Shown: positions 1 to 10,273 of the stretch, piece by piece
Position numbering within the stretch: position 1 is the first letter of the stretch
How the letters are laid out: every line of letters starts with the position of its first letter
DNA from: Sorghum bicolor
Lineage: Eukaryota > Streptophyta > Magnoliopsida > Poales > Poaceae
DNA: 64,000 nucleotides
Direction of reading: 5' to 3'
NCBI RefSeq assembly: GCF_000003195.3
Contig: NC_012875.2
Location: forward strand, 32,716,314-32,780,313
Position numbers and translations under genes: made by a program
Notes under the pieces: generated by a model
The model's input: only the letters and a program-made list of their open reading frames with translations
What the model was told of the DNA's origin: nothing
The model's database searches: none

Positions 1-2
1 GA

Positions 3-1064
3 GCACATCAATCGGCTTTTAAGATGAAGTGGATGATTCGGAGGAATGGATATTATTGGCCGACAATACTTGAAGATTGCTCTAAGTATCTCAAAGGATG
101 CCAAGGATGTCAAAAGTTTGGCAACATTCAAAGGGCACCCGCATCGGCTATGAATCCTATCATCAAACCATGGCCGTTTAGGGGTTGGGCTATTGATCTC
201 ATCGGTCAGATTTATCCACCATCAAGCAAAGGGCATAAGTTTATCTTGGTTGCCACTGATTATTTCACCAAGTGGGTTGAGGCTATTCCCTTGAAGAAAG
301 TAACATCGGCAAATATGATTGATTTTGTAAAGGAGCATATTGTTTACCGATTTGGTATTCCCCAAACAATTACTACTGATCAGGGCACTATGTTTACATC
401 AGGGGAGTTTGATGAGTTTGCAATCGGTATGGGGATTAAGGTGTTGAATTCTTCTCCTTACTATGCTCAAGCTAATGGGCAAGCCGAAGCTTCTAACAAA
501 GGGATTATTAAGCTCATTATGCGGAAAATTGAAGAAAATCCTAAGAGATGGCATACATTGTTAAATGAAGCCTTATGGTTGTATCGGATGGCGTGTCATG
601 GTTCAATCAAAGTATCATCCTATCAATTGGTGTATGGATATGATGCGGTATTGCCATGGGAAATTAAAACTGGTTCCAGGTGGGTCTTTTCTTAGGATCA
701 ACTAACTGTCGATGACTATGCTACTTTGATGAAAGATGAGCTGGATGATTTAGCAGGGCATCGGTTGAGAGCTTTAATTAGCATAGAGGAGAATAAAAAG
801 AGAGTTGCTAAATGGTATGATAAGAAAGTAAAGGCCAAAGAGTTTGCTGATGGAGATTTGGTATGGAAGCTGATCCTACCGTTTGGGACTAAAAGCTCAA
901 AGTTTGGAAAGTGGTCTCCTAATTGGGAGGGTCCTTATCGGGTAAATCGATCTGCTCCTGGCAATGCTTATATTTTAGGAACTCTCGAAGGAGTTGAATT
1001 CCCTAGAGCTTTAAATGGAAAATATTTGAAGAAATACTACCCGAGTATCTGGATTGATGCATGA
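3..1064 (+). pseudogene. Element A pol 3' end: integrase core and C-terminal GPY/F module, one in-frame stop
   Basis: The reading frame is open from base 3. It shows the end of an HHCC zinc finger (CQGCQ near base 110), then an rve integrase core with the expected acidic triad: D in WAIDLIG, D in TTDQGTMF, and E in GQAEASNK about 35 residues later. A C-terminal module with NWEGPYRV ends at 1064. A TAG at 693-695 interrupts the frame just after the core; the same frame reopens and continues to 1064, so this is a nonsense mutation and not a gene end. Integrase inserts element cDNA into the chromosome. The sequence resembles Tat-lineage integrases. No chromodomain is visible. Confidence 0.88.
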
Positions 1065-1074
1065 AAGTTTAAAT

Positions 1075-1162
1075 GTCGATAACAGTCCTATCGGCTGGAC
1101 AAAATGTTAAGTGTATCTGAAACCGTGCATGGAGTTTTAGTGCCGATAACAATCCTATCGGC
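1075..1162. repeat. Two copies of a GCCGATA...TATCGGC inverted repeat at the pol 3' end
   Basis: The copy at 1142-1162 has perfect 7-bp arms (GCCGATA / TATCGGC) around ACAATCC. The copy at 1075-1095 has the same loop region and one arm mismatch (GTCGATA). They lie just after the pol stop and before the end of the convergent antisense gene, so they could form hairpins in transcripts from either strand. Function is unknown. Confidence 0.7.
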
Positions 1163-1218
1163 CAGACCGGAATGATCGAAGTTGGAAGACAAAACTATAC
1201 AAGTTGCTGATGAAAAGT

Positions 1219-2776
1219 TCATAGATTCAGCAAAGCCTGGATAGCCGATATTGCGCGTAGACGAATCTGGTTGGCCTCTTCTATTTCTCGAGTGTCTTCA
1301 TCGGCAGAGCCCGCCATTGGCTTCAGCTTCTTCTTCATGTGCAACGCTTTGCGGGCTTGGACGTCCCTTTCTTGCTGAAGAGTCTTGAGTGCATCGGGCA
1401 GCTGGCTTTCTTCCTGTTGAGCTTGAGCCAGGGCTTCTTCCACTTGTTTAAGTTCAGCTAGCAGGGTTTCTCTTTTTGCCGATAGATTCGAGATCTTTTG
1501 TTTCAGCTCGTCCCCTGTGGACTACAGAACGCCGATGCTCTTGTGTTTCTCATCGGCAGCATGCTTTATTTGCAGCATCTCCTCTGTGAGCCCGGCATGA
1601 GCAGCTCATCGGCAAGACGCTGGATAGCCTTCTCATACTAGAGTTGGCGGCTTTATAGGTGGGCAGCTTGGAAGAGGATTTCTTCTGCATCGGCTAGAAT
1701 TTGGCCACGGAGGGTCTTGAATATGACTTTGGCTAGATCGGAATCATCCACTAGCTAGGCCGTGTCTTGGTGCAACAGAGCTAATAAGTCTTCCAACTTG
1801 GCCTTAATTTCTGCCGATGTAATTCCAACCGCCTAAGAGGAGCTTGCTTCCTCACCTTCATCATCAGAGATGTCGATAGCAAAGGAGAATAGGCTGTCTG
1901 GGGAATCTTGCTCCTAGAAAAGGAAGAAGATAAGTTACTCAAGATTAACTGTTGATAGTGCGAAGCCTGGAAAATTGGATAACTTACTTGCTTTAGGGCG
2001 ATTTCCTGTGTCTGACGTGGACATGCAGCTGGTACTATAGTTTGATCGGCTAGGATTGCCGATGGAATGACTTCAACTAAAAAGTTACAAGGATGATTAG
2101 CTTATAGATAAATTCATCGGTAATAATTCTGTAATGAGTACTTTACCTTGAGGAGGTATGGAGATTGTCTGTTCTGGAGGGGCGACCGATGATGTGCCCA
2201 GATCAACCGAATCGGCAATCTGTTCAGATACATCGGTTGGTGCTTCTTGCGACTGGGGTACCGATCGAGGGGGGAAGGTACTTCTTGTGTCTGGGGATCC
2301 GATTGAGAAGGAGAGGATGCTATTTGGATCAGGGATACCGGATGAGGTGGAGAAGATGGTGTTGTCTTCTGACGCTTCGGCTGGGTCTTGGTGCTTTTCG
2401 GACCCTTTCTCTTGGCTAGAGCTTGACTGGGCTAGGGGGCATCGGCACCTGATGTTTGAGCGCTCTTGGTCTTTGATGATTTGCCAATCTGCTGTTGCAA
2501 CAACCAAAATTTCATGAATTGAAATATAAAAGGGTATTGGTGGAGTTTTTGCAAAAGAGTAAAAGTTACCGATGAGGTTCCCGTTGCAGCCGATGTACCC
2601 TGAAAAGGTAATGTGAGTATGGGATGAAATCGGTATAAACAAAGAAAGTTAAAAGTACCTTAAAAGCCAATGCCAGAGTGGCAGCAGAGACCGATGGAGA
2701 TGTCTTCGACCATTTGGTGGTCGTCTTTTTGAAGCACACGTTGTGATGCATCAAAGCCGATAGATTTGGCGCATTG
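1219..2776 (-). pseudogene. Element A antisense PMD-like gene, 3' exons (downstream of the B insertion)
   Basis: On the minus strand the sequence continues the gene described at 12092-13933, after removal of element B. A probable exon ends near 2660 with a GT donor. A probable acceptor (tttcag) lies near 2600. Further downstream there is a Ser/Pro/Gln-rich stretch (about 2500-2150) and a charged coiled-coil tail. The clearest open piece (1443-1219) is rich in Glu, Gln, Lys and Leu heptads. Several stops break the frame between 2100 and 1450. The arrangement resembles PMD proteins carried by gypsy elements: an N-terminal mobile domain and a disordered, coiled-coil C-terminus. Exon limits here are approximate. 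Confidence 0.55.
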
Positions 2777-2781
2777 CGGCC

Positions 2782-4014
2782 TGTTGACGGTTCTTAAGTA
2801 TCAATTTTAATTATCAAATAAACAAGAGAAAGGACCAATATGCAACCAACACCCAGAATTAGGGTTTGATCTGACAGAATTCCACGAGTTTTGTTGTTTA
2901 TCTGTTTCTGCAGGGGGTTATCAGGAAATAAGGAAGAAAGGCCCACATGTCGGGATTACATAGAGATATCAACGCACCGCGTGATTTTCTACCATCTAGA
3001 AGACTCCAGAAGCCACAGGAAGAAAGCAGAGTCCGAAAGGGGCCAGGCCCAGGGCGCCCGCCCTGAGGACCTAGGCGCCCGCCCCCTCCTGTACTCCGTT
3101 CGGGACTCTCTTCGCACACAATGTTCCACCGACCTAATGGATCAAGAATAAGATAGTACCACATCGCCTACCGACCCAAAAATGCATAGAGGAGGAGGAC
3201 TATATAAGGAGACCCCCCTGGCCCCTGGAGAAGACAAGAAGTTATCATAGAGATTGAAGGGTGCCCTCGAAGGAAAACCTCTTCTCTAAACAATATTTCT
3301 TTTTAGGCTTAGCAACCAATGTAAAGTAGAAATAGATCTTCTAGTTTCTACTAGATTGAGAGAGATAGAGTGGAGGTGTAGATTGGAGGAAGCCCGGCCT
3401 GTCAGTGTCTACTCCAAGCTTGTACCTGCGGGATCAAGTTCTCCTAACCCGAAGCTTGCTCCTAGGATTCTTCAGTATTTTGACTTCTAAATTCTAGTAA
3501 GTTCTTGTTTTATTGTTCTTTTGGTTTATGAGTTTACTTTAATCTCTTTGCGTAGAGTTTAATGTAATCATTGCTGGCATAAACGTGGTGTTTAGGCTGG
3601 GGTACTCATAGATATTCCCTGACTAGCTAGACCGTGGTAGTAGCGAGGAACGTGACATTTCCGAGTTACCGTTGCAGACCATATCTCGTTAGCAGGAAGG
3701 ATAGAGTTTATAGGTGCGGGTTGAACATCCTTTGTGGTGTCTAGATTCCGTTAGCCTCCCCGATAGAACAGTAGATCATCCTTACCAAGGTTAGAAGAAG
3801 ACTACGGTTGCAGTCTTCTCTATTTATCACTCACATCGAGAAACATTCTTTGTTGCCTAAAGGGTTAGTATTAATAGACCGGTTAGTCAGATGCACTCTT
3901 TCTCCTAGTGGTAAAAAAATAAATACGATACTCTGGATAATTTCCTGGGTGAAGTGCTCACCGATATCCGTGCACTTGCGGATCAATTCCTTATTGCGTT
4001 CCCAAATATCAACA
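2782..4014 (+). repeat. Element B 5' LTR
   Basis: It starts TGTTGACGGTTC and ends AAATATCAACA, identical in layout to the copy at 10854-12086. It contains GGGCGCCC palindromes, a TATA box at 3201, and near its 3' end a block (about 3896-3985) that is recognisably shared with the LTRs of elements C and D. Confidence 0.95.
3052..3207 (+). promoter_or_regulatory. Element B LTR promoter: GC palindrome pair and TATA box
   Basis: GGGCGCCC at 3052-3059 and a second, one-base-degenerate copy at 3073-3080 lie about 120 bp upstream of TATATAA at 3201-3207. In the 3' LTR both palindromes are intact (11124-11131 and 11145-11152) and the TATA box is at 11273-11279. The TATA box is placed as expected for the LTR transcription start. 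The role of the palindromes is inferred from their recurrence at other promoters in this window. Confidence 0.7.
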
Positions 4015-4022
4015 AACATTTC

Positions 4023-4040
4023 TGGCGCCGTTGCCGGGGA
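4023..4040 (+). other. Element B primer binding site (tRNA-Asp type)
   Basis: TGGCGCCGTTGCCGGGGA begins 8 bp after the 5' LTR. It is complementary to the 3' end of plant tRNA-Asp(GUC), the primer known for Athila elements. Element D carries the identical site (minus strand, 30738-30755); C has two transitions in it. Confidence 0.9.
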
Positions 4041-4148
4041 GAAAGACGGTTTGCTGAGATAACCTTGAGTCTTACTACTAGCTTGTATCTATACTTTTAT
4101 CTTTTCTTATCTTTTATATTCTTTATTCATTTTCTTTACTCTTACCTT

Positions 4149-5780
4149 ATGGAAAATCAAAATTCTAAATCGATCCATGAATCTGCAATCCCTTCAGTAA
4201 CTGAGCTTTTACCATGGGAATCATCACAGCCTATCAAAACATCCCAGTATAAGTTAGGTTCTAGGTTGATTGCTATGATTCAAAACCTATCTTTTTCGGG
4301 AAAGGAAGACGAAAACCTTCATATTAGAGATTTTGAGCAAACATGTGATTGTCTTCGCATTGAAGGCATTTCTGATAAAACTTTACGTTGGAAGCTTTTT
4401 CCTTTTTATTTAAGGGGAGAAGCTAGACAATGGTACAGTCAGAAGGTAAGCCAACAACAAGGAGAATGGGGAGTTTTACGAGCCAACTTTTGTCTAGATT
4501 TTTATTCCCTCGACCGTATCGGCGACCTTAGACTCGAAGTCCTATCTTTTAAACAAAAAGATAATGAAACTTTGGGAAAATCCTGGAAACGTTTTTCTGA
4601 TCTTTTAGAATCTGGTCCAAACCATAATCTTGAAGACCCTGTTCTTTTATTTCACTTTTTTCGAGGTCTTCAGAAAAATCACAAACAAATGCTACACACA
4701 ATGTCTAGAGGTTCTTTCTTTCGCATCCCTACTGATGAAGCTAGAGTGATCCTAGATAGAATCCTAGAAGCTGAGATGGATAATACCCTTCATGATGAAA
4801 CCTACGAAGCTGAAGTAGACACTCTACCAAATTCTTCATCTACTTTAGCTATCCCATGTTCTGAGCCAAAAGACGAAGAAATTCCACCACCGGACTTCAT
4901 GTTGGATATAGAATCTGATCTTTTTGCCGATTTTGGAAACATTTCAAACTACCATTCTATTGACAAACCCCAAAATGGCCAGTTTAGCATTTATTTACCA
5001 AGTGAATATCAATTAAGAGAGCTTATCTCAGTTATGAGTAGCGAGTGGTTGGAGGAATCAGAGCTTTCCTCTGATGTGATCCGTTTGGACACACCCTCTA
5101 TAACTATACGCTGTGCTTATAATTCTGATCGATTTAATGCTCTTTATAATCCTGTTGTGGGGATCAATATCATGTCTGAATCTTTTGCACTTAAACTATT
5201 TAAAAATCTTGTCTTAACCCCCACAACAAAGGTCATAAAGGAATCTTCGGGACGATTAGTCCCCAGTCTTGGAATTATTAATGTCCTACCTCTTACGGTA
5301 GAAGGCTCCATGGTTCATTTGAACTTCTATATCTTTGATACATGGGACTTCGACCTGTTGATAGGACAACCTTTTAGAAGACTCCTTTATGAGGGTCATA
5401 CTGGAAAGCTACACATTTATTTCGGAAAAACTTTTAAAATCCCAATAACAATTTCACACTCCTTAAATAATAAGGCCGAGTCATATCTTTTGCCTGATCC
5501 TATGGAGGAAGTAAAGGCTGCATCTCTTGAACTTTTAGAAGAATCAGACTTAGAAGACGAAACTCCTTTCTTCATAGAAGAAGAAGCCGAACCTTCTGAA
5601 CCTGAACCTTTAGATGAGTTTGCAGAAACACCTAGACCCCCCATAGAGCTCAAAACTTTACCACCCGGTCTTATCTATGCTTTCCTAAACAATAATCCAG
5701 AGTTTCCTGTGATCATTAGCGATAAACTCACTCAGGAGCAAACTCTGCGATTAATGACCATTCTTGAGAAACATCACTGA
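4149..5780 (+). CDS. Element B Gag-protease-like protein (543 aa)
   Basis: ATG at 4149 is chosen because it follows the LTR and primer site; the frame is open further upstream only through the LTR. Residues about 40-210 form a retrotransposon Gag domain with the LFPF(Y/S)L(R/K)G...W signature, which packages element RNA. No CCHC zinc knuckle is visible. Residues about 310-480 look like a retropepsin fold ending in DFDLLIGQPF. The usual catalytic Asp-Thr/Ser-Gly position instead reads YNPVVGIN, so the catalytic aspartate is absent. An acidic Glu/Pro tail follows. The frame stops at TGA 5778-5780, and pol continues in the same frame directly afterwards. Either the stop is read through or it is a mutation. 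Confidence 0.85.
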   Translation: MENQNSKSIHESAIPSVTELLPWESSQPIKTSQYKLGSRLIAMIQNLSFSGKEDENLHIRDFEQTCDCLRIEGISDKTLRWKLFPFYLRGEARQWYSQKVSQQQGEWGVLRANFCLDFYSLDRIGDLRLEVLSFKQKDNETLGKSWKRFSDLLESGPNHNLEDPVLLFHFFRGLQKNHKQMLHTMSRGSFFRIPTDEARVILDRILEAEMDNTLHDETYEAEVDTLPNSSSTLAIPCSEPKDEEIPPPDFMLDIESDLFADFGNISNYHSIDKPQNGQFSIYLPSEYQLRELISVMSSEWLEESELSSDVIRLDTPSITIRCAYNSDRFNALYNPVVGINIMSESFALKLFKNLVLTPTTKVIKESSGRLVPSLGIINVLPLTVEGSMVHLNFYIFDTWDFDLLIGQPFRRLLYEGHTGKLHIYFGKTFKIPITISHSLNNKAESYLLPDPMEEVKAASLELLEESDLEDETPFFIEEEAEPSEPEPLDEFAETPRPPIELKTLPPGLIYAFLNNNPEFPVIISDKLTQEQTLRLMTILEKHH

Positions 5781-8538
5781 GTTTTTGGCTACTCACTCCA
5801 AGATCTTACAGGAATCAGTCCTATGATTTGTACCCATCGTATTCCAACAGATCCTTCTGTTTCACCTTCTCGAGAGCCCCAACGTAGACTTAACAACACT
5901 ATGAGAGAGGTAGTTAAAAAGGAAGTTATAAAGTTGCTGCATGCAGGGATTATATATCCTGTGCCGCACAGTGAGTGGGTAAGCCCAGTTCAAGTTGTGC
6001 CTAAAAAGGGAGGCATGACTGTTATTATGAATGAAAAGAACGAGCTAATTCCGCAACGCACCGTCACAGGATGGCGGATTTGCATAGACTATAGAAAACT
6101 AAACAAAGCCACGAGAAAGGATCACTTTCCTTTACCTTTCATAGATGAGATGCTAGAGCGGTTAGCGAACCATTCGTTCTTCTGTTTCTTAGATGGATAT
6201 TCAGGGTATCATCAGATCCCGATCCATCCCGATGATCAAAGCAAAACCACTTTTACATGCCCATATGGAACTTATGCTTACCGTAGAATGTCTTTTGGGT
6301 TATGTAATGCACCAGCTTCTTTTCAAAGATGCATGATGTCTATATTTTCTGATATGATTGAAGAGATTATGGAAGTTTTCATGGATGATTTCTCTGTTTA
6401 TGGAAAAACTTTTGATAGTTGTCTTGAAAACTTAGACAAGGTTTTGCAAAGATGTGAAGAAAAGCACTTAGTCCTTAATTGGGAAAAATGTCATTTCATG
6501 GTTAGGGAAGGAATAGTGTTGGGACACCTAGTGTCTGAAAGAGGTATTGAGGTAGACAAAGCTAAAATTGAAGTAATTGAACAACTACCTCCACCTGTGA
6601 ATATAAAAGGAATTCGAAGCTTTCTTGGCCATGCTGGTTTTTATCGTAGATTTATAAAAGATTTCTCATTCATTGCTAGACCACTTACTCTTTTGCTAGC
6701 CAAGTATGCTCCTTTCGAATTTGATGATGCATGTCTAACATCTTTCAATTTATTAAAGAAAGCACTCATCCCTGCACCAATCATTCAACCCCCTGATTGG
6801 TTGTTGCCTTTTGAAATTATGTGTGATGCTAGTGATTATGCTGTGGGGGCAGTTTTAGGACAAACTAAAGATAAGAAGCATCATGCAATTGCTTATGCCA
6901 GTAAAACTTTGACAGGAGCTCAACTTAATTATGCAACCACTAAAAAAGAGCTTCTGGCTGTTGTCTTTGCCATTGATAAATTTAGATCTTATTTAGTTGG
7001 AGCTAAAATAATTGTTTACACTGATCATGCTGCACTAAAATATTTGCTCACTAAAAAAAGATGCTAAACCTCGCCTGATTAGATGGATCTTATTACTCCA
7101 AGAATTTGACTTAGAAATAAAAGATAAAAAGGGAGTAGAAAATTCTGTTGCTGATCACTTGTCTAGAATGTATTTTAAGAGTCCACAGGAAACCCCCATC
7201 AATGATTCACTCCGGGACGACATGCTCTACGGGATTAACAGGTCTGACCCCTGGTATGCAGATATTGTTAATTTTATGGTTTCAGGGTATGTACCACCAG
7301 GAGCAAACAAGAAGAAGCTTATTCAAGAAAGTCGTTCACATATATGGGATGAGCCATACCTCTTTCGAGTATGCTCTGATGGCTTACTCAGGAGATGTGT
7401 GACCACTGAGGAAGGATGGAAGATCATCGACAGATGTCATTCATCACCATATGGAGGTCACTATGGAGCATTCCGTACACATTCAAAGATCTGGCAGTGT
7501 GGATTCTACTGGCCTACAATGTATGAAGACACGAAGCAATATATCAGAAGATGTGGGCCATGTCAAAGGCACGAAAACATAAATACAAGGGATGCAATGC
7601 CACTCACCAACAACCTTCAGATTGAGCTCTTTGATGTCTGGGGAATAGACTATATGGGTCCATTTCCTCCATCAAAGAAGTGTGAGTACATCTTGGTGGC
7701 AGTTGACTATGTCGCCAAGTGGGTAGAAGCACTAACTTGCAAGCATGCCGACAATATCAGTTCAAAGAGGATGTTTGAAGAAATTATATTTCCAAGATTT
7801 GGAGTCCCCAGAGTAGTGATAAGTGATGGAGGAGCACACTTCATCGACAAACGCTTCAAGCAATATCTATCAAAACATGGAATCCGTCACAACGTCGCCA
7901 CTCCCTATCATCCTCAGACAAGTGGCCAAGTAGAGACTTCCAACAAGCAAATCAAGAATATTCTTCAGAAGACAGTAAATGAAATGGGAACGGCGTGGAA
8001 AGACAAGTTACCCGATGCACTCTGGGCATACCGGACAGCATACAAGACCCCAATTGGAATGTCTCCATACCAATTGGTGTACGGGAAGACTTGCCACCTA
8101 CCTGTTGAACTAGAGTTCAAAGCACACTGGGCCATAAAGAGATGGAATATGGACCTAGACGTTGCTGGAGATCATAGAAGAATGCAATTATCAGAATTAG
8201 AAGAATGGCGAGAGAAAGCATATCACAATTCAAAGATCTACAAAGAAAGAGTCAAAAGGTGGCATGACAAGAGAATCAAGAAGAAGGAGTTCACACCCGG
8301 AGATAAGGTATTACTTTTTAATTCTAGGGTGAAGCTTTTCGGGCATGGAAAACTCCGGAGCAAATGGGAAGGACCATTCAAGGTAATTAATTCATCATCC
8401 CACGGAGCTATCACACTTCAAAATGACGAAGGTACGTTATTTAAGGTAAATGGTCAACATCTTAAATTATTTTTAGAACCCAATAAAGAATTAGAAGAAA
8501 TAGACGTAGTCCATTTTCACCTTCCCATGGAGAATTAG
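5781..8538 (+). pseudogene. Element B pol: reverse transcriptase, RNase H, integrase; one frameshift
   Basis: The frame runs on from gag across the TGA at 5778-5780. RT spans about 5900-6700, with LDGYSGYHQI and the catalytic FMDDF at about 6380. RNase H spans about 6800-7060, with D in MCDASDYAVG, E in KKELLAVVFAID and D in [11 protein letters not shown] run of seven A (7053-7059) causes a +1 shift, after which the frame continues at 7060. Integrase follows: an H2C2 finger (CGPCQRH), then a core with D in [10 protein letters not shown] in ISDGGAHF and E in GQVETSNK, and finally a KWEGPFKV module; it ends at 8538. Apart from the homopolymer shift and the upstream stop the protein looks intact, consistent with a young insertion. 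Sequencing error in the A run is a possible alternative. Confidence 0.92.
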
Positions 8539-8651
8539 AGCCCGACACTTTTAATCTGATGTTTTTGGGTCATATATATATTTTTCTAAATAATTTTGCA
8601 TCTAGAAACGCGCTCGAGGAAGTGGGCTCACAGAGGGGCCAGAAGGAGGGC

Positions 8652-8830
8652 GGGCGCCCAGATCAGGTGGTCGGGCGCCCAGCTCCTGTTCCCCCTCGGT
8701 CCCGATTTTCTCTGTTATGGAAAATGCGCTTATGGCAATCCGAATAATCCCTCAGATGGAAAGTTTCGCACGCACATCGACGGGAGCAACCCGAACAACC
8801 CCTAGAGGCACTTTTTGACCCCTATATAAA
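8652..8830 (+). promoter_or_regulatory. Element B internal promoter for the accessory ORF
   Basis: GGGCGCCC occurs at 8652-8659 and 8673-8680. TATATAAA follows at 8823-8830, and the accessory ORF starts at 8919. Distances (about 145 bp palindrome to TATA, about 90 bp TATA to ATG) mimic the LTR promoter. The sequence around the ATG (ccaATGGcc) suits plant initiation. Promoter activity is inferred. Confidence 0.65.
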
Positions 8831-8918
8831 CCGACCCCTGACATCAGTTTTCAAACACCAAACCACCAAACCTTCTCTTCTTCTTCAATTAGAGCTTGAT
8901 TAGTTCCTCGCTGCTCCA

Positions 8919-9548
8919 ATGGCCGAGAAGTTCCACGATGATTGGGAAGTCGTCCCCTTCAACCTCAACATGGAGCTTGTGGAAGACCCCGATGCCCGTG
9001 CTCTCGTCCCGGCCAACACAGAGCGACAGCTAGAAGCCATGCCATTACGCCAACGCAGCTCCGCCCAATCCTACCATGCTCAACCAGTTCTCACCGCACC
9101 GCCACAACCCCTACTCCTCAAGGGATCATCATCCAAGACGAAGACCACCATCAAGGTGCCAACCGGCACGAGGATCCTTCCACCTAGACCCAATGAGAGG
9201 GTCGTTGGAGTCAAGACCAACCGGAGCGGTGAGATCAGCAGCATTCGCTACACTACGGAGGAAGAAAGGCCTTACTTCGAAGGGATTAGAGCAGCCAAAG
9301 TCCGTTTCATCCCTACAAAGGCAGCCCCAAAGCACGCTCTCAATGCTTTTGAGACACCTCCCAAGCGTCGCAAGACTATAATGGATATTGATGAGGACGT
9401 TCGCAGACTAGACAGAATTATCATAGACCTCCAGTCCTCGATTAATTCCCTCACTAGGCAGCTCTCTAACCACAACACCATTATACTAGGCCTTAGGCAG
9501 GATCTTGCCAGTGCCAATAAGAAGATTAAGGAGTTAGAACGCCGCTGA
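8919..9548 (+). CDS. Element B accessory ORF in the env-like position (209 aa, coiled coil)
   Basis: This is an intact sense ORF after integrase, where Athila-type elements carry an env-like or other extra ORF. It is not recognised as a known family. Visible features are an acidic N-terminus (EKFHDDWEVVPFN), a basic Pro/Thr-rich middle, a PPKRRK cluster near residue 150 that could be a nuclear localisation signal, and a C-terminal coiled coil (about residues 158-209) with regular Leu/Ile spacing ending KKIKELERR. No signal peptide or membrane segment is present, so an envelope role is unlikely. It may oligomerise or bind nucleic acid, but that is inference. It lies behind its own TATA box and is followed by aataaa-like sequences (about 9667-9690). 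Confidence 0.75.
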   Translation: MAEKFHDDWEVVPFNLNMELVEDPDARALVPANTERQLEAMPLRQRSSAQSYHAQPVLTAPPQPLLLKGSSSKTKTTIKVPTGTRILPPRPNERVVGVKTNRSGEISSIRYTTEEERPYFEGIRAAKVRFIPTKAAPKHALNAFETPPKRRKTIMDIDEDVRRLDRIIIDLQSSINSLTRQLSNHNTIILGLRQDLASANKKIKELERR

Positions 9549-10273
9549 GTTATCTAGATTAGAACTTGAGGCAATGCATCCTAGTTATCTATCTTTAAAT
9601 TCGGTTTAGGTTTACTATTATCATCAGTTTGTTACTATTGCTATCAGTTTACTACTAGTCATTTGTAATAAATGACTCAAGATTAATAAACAGTATTATT
9701 ATTATTATGTCTCGTGTGTCTCTATTTTATTTTTGTGCAAGAAAGCAGAAAACAAGTATGGGGGAGATCCCTCAACATGCCAAAAACACTCCGACTACAC
9801 CACTCCACGATTCAGGTACACACTCTGCACACTTTACTTTACACATACACATATCTTGATTATGCAGAATACTGTTTCCAACATGATAAATTAAAAAGAT
9901 AAAAATATTTCTAATCATGATTAATCTCACTCTGTGATATTTCCTAAAACTTGCAACTATTAAAATTATTTTAAAACCCTATGTTACTTAAGACAGTATG
10001 GAATGTGAGATGGTAGAGTATAAGTTTCTTATTCTTGATATCATTGTCACTTGGAGAATTTATTTCAAAATCTACAAAATTCTAGCTGCCATCCTCAGTG
10101 TTTTATATGCCTGATAAAAACTGAAAATATTAATTATAGTCATAAAAGCTATCTACTATGTATTGAGTTTGTTCAAAATGAGTTAGACCCTTGTTGAGAG
10201 ATTTATCATGCTCCTAAGATCAGGACATTTATTCAGAAAGATTCACTCTTCCGAAGTATTATTGCATTAGAGG
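9549..10273 (+). other. Element B 3' non-coding region
   Basis: AT-rich sequence without a credible gene. It includes aataaa-type signals at about 9667-9690 and a run of att repeats near 9694. It separates the accessory ORF from the structured block. Confidence 0.6.

Noticed and set aside
2891..3151. Small ORFs in the element B LTRs (also at 10963-11223)
   Set aside because: They cover the U3 and palindrome region upstream of the TATA box, so they would not be in the transcript start to end; no domain.
7053..7059. A7 run as a programmed -1 frameshift site in element B pol
   Set aside because: The downstream frame requires skipping one base (+1), which the classical -1 slippery mechanism does not give. 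The shift is in the middle of RNase H, not at a gene boundary. A homopolymer indel is simpler.
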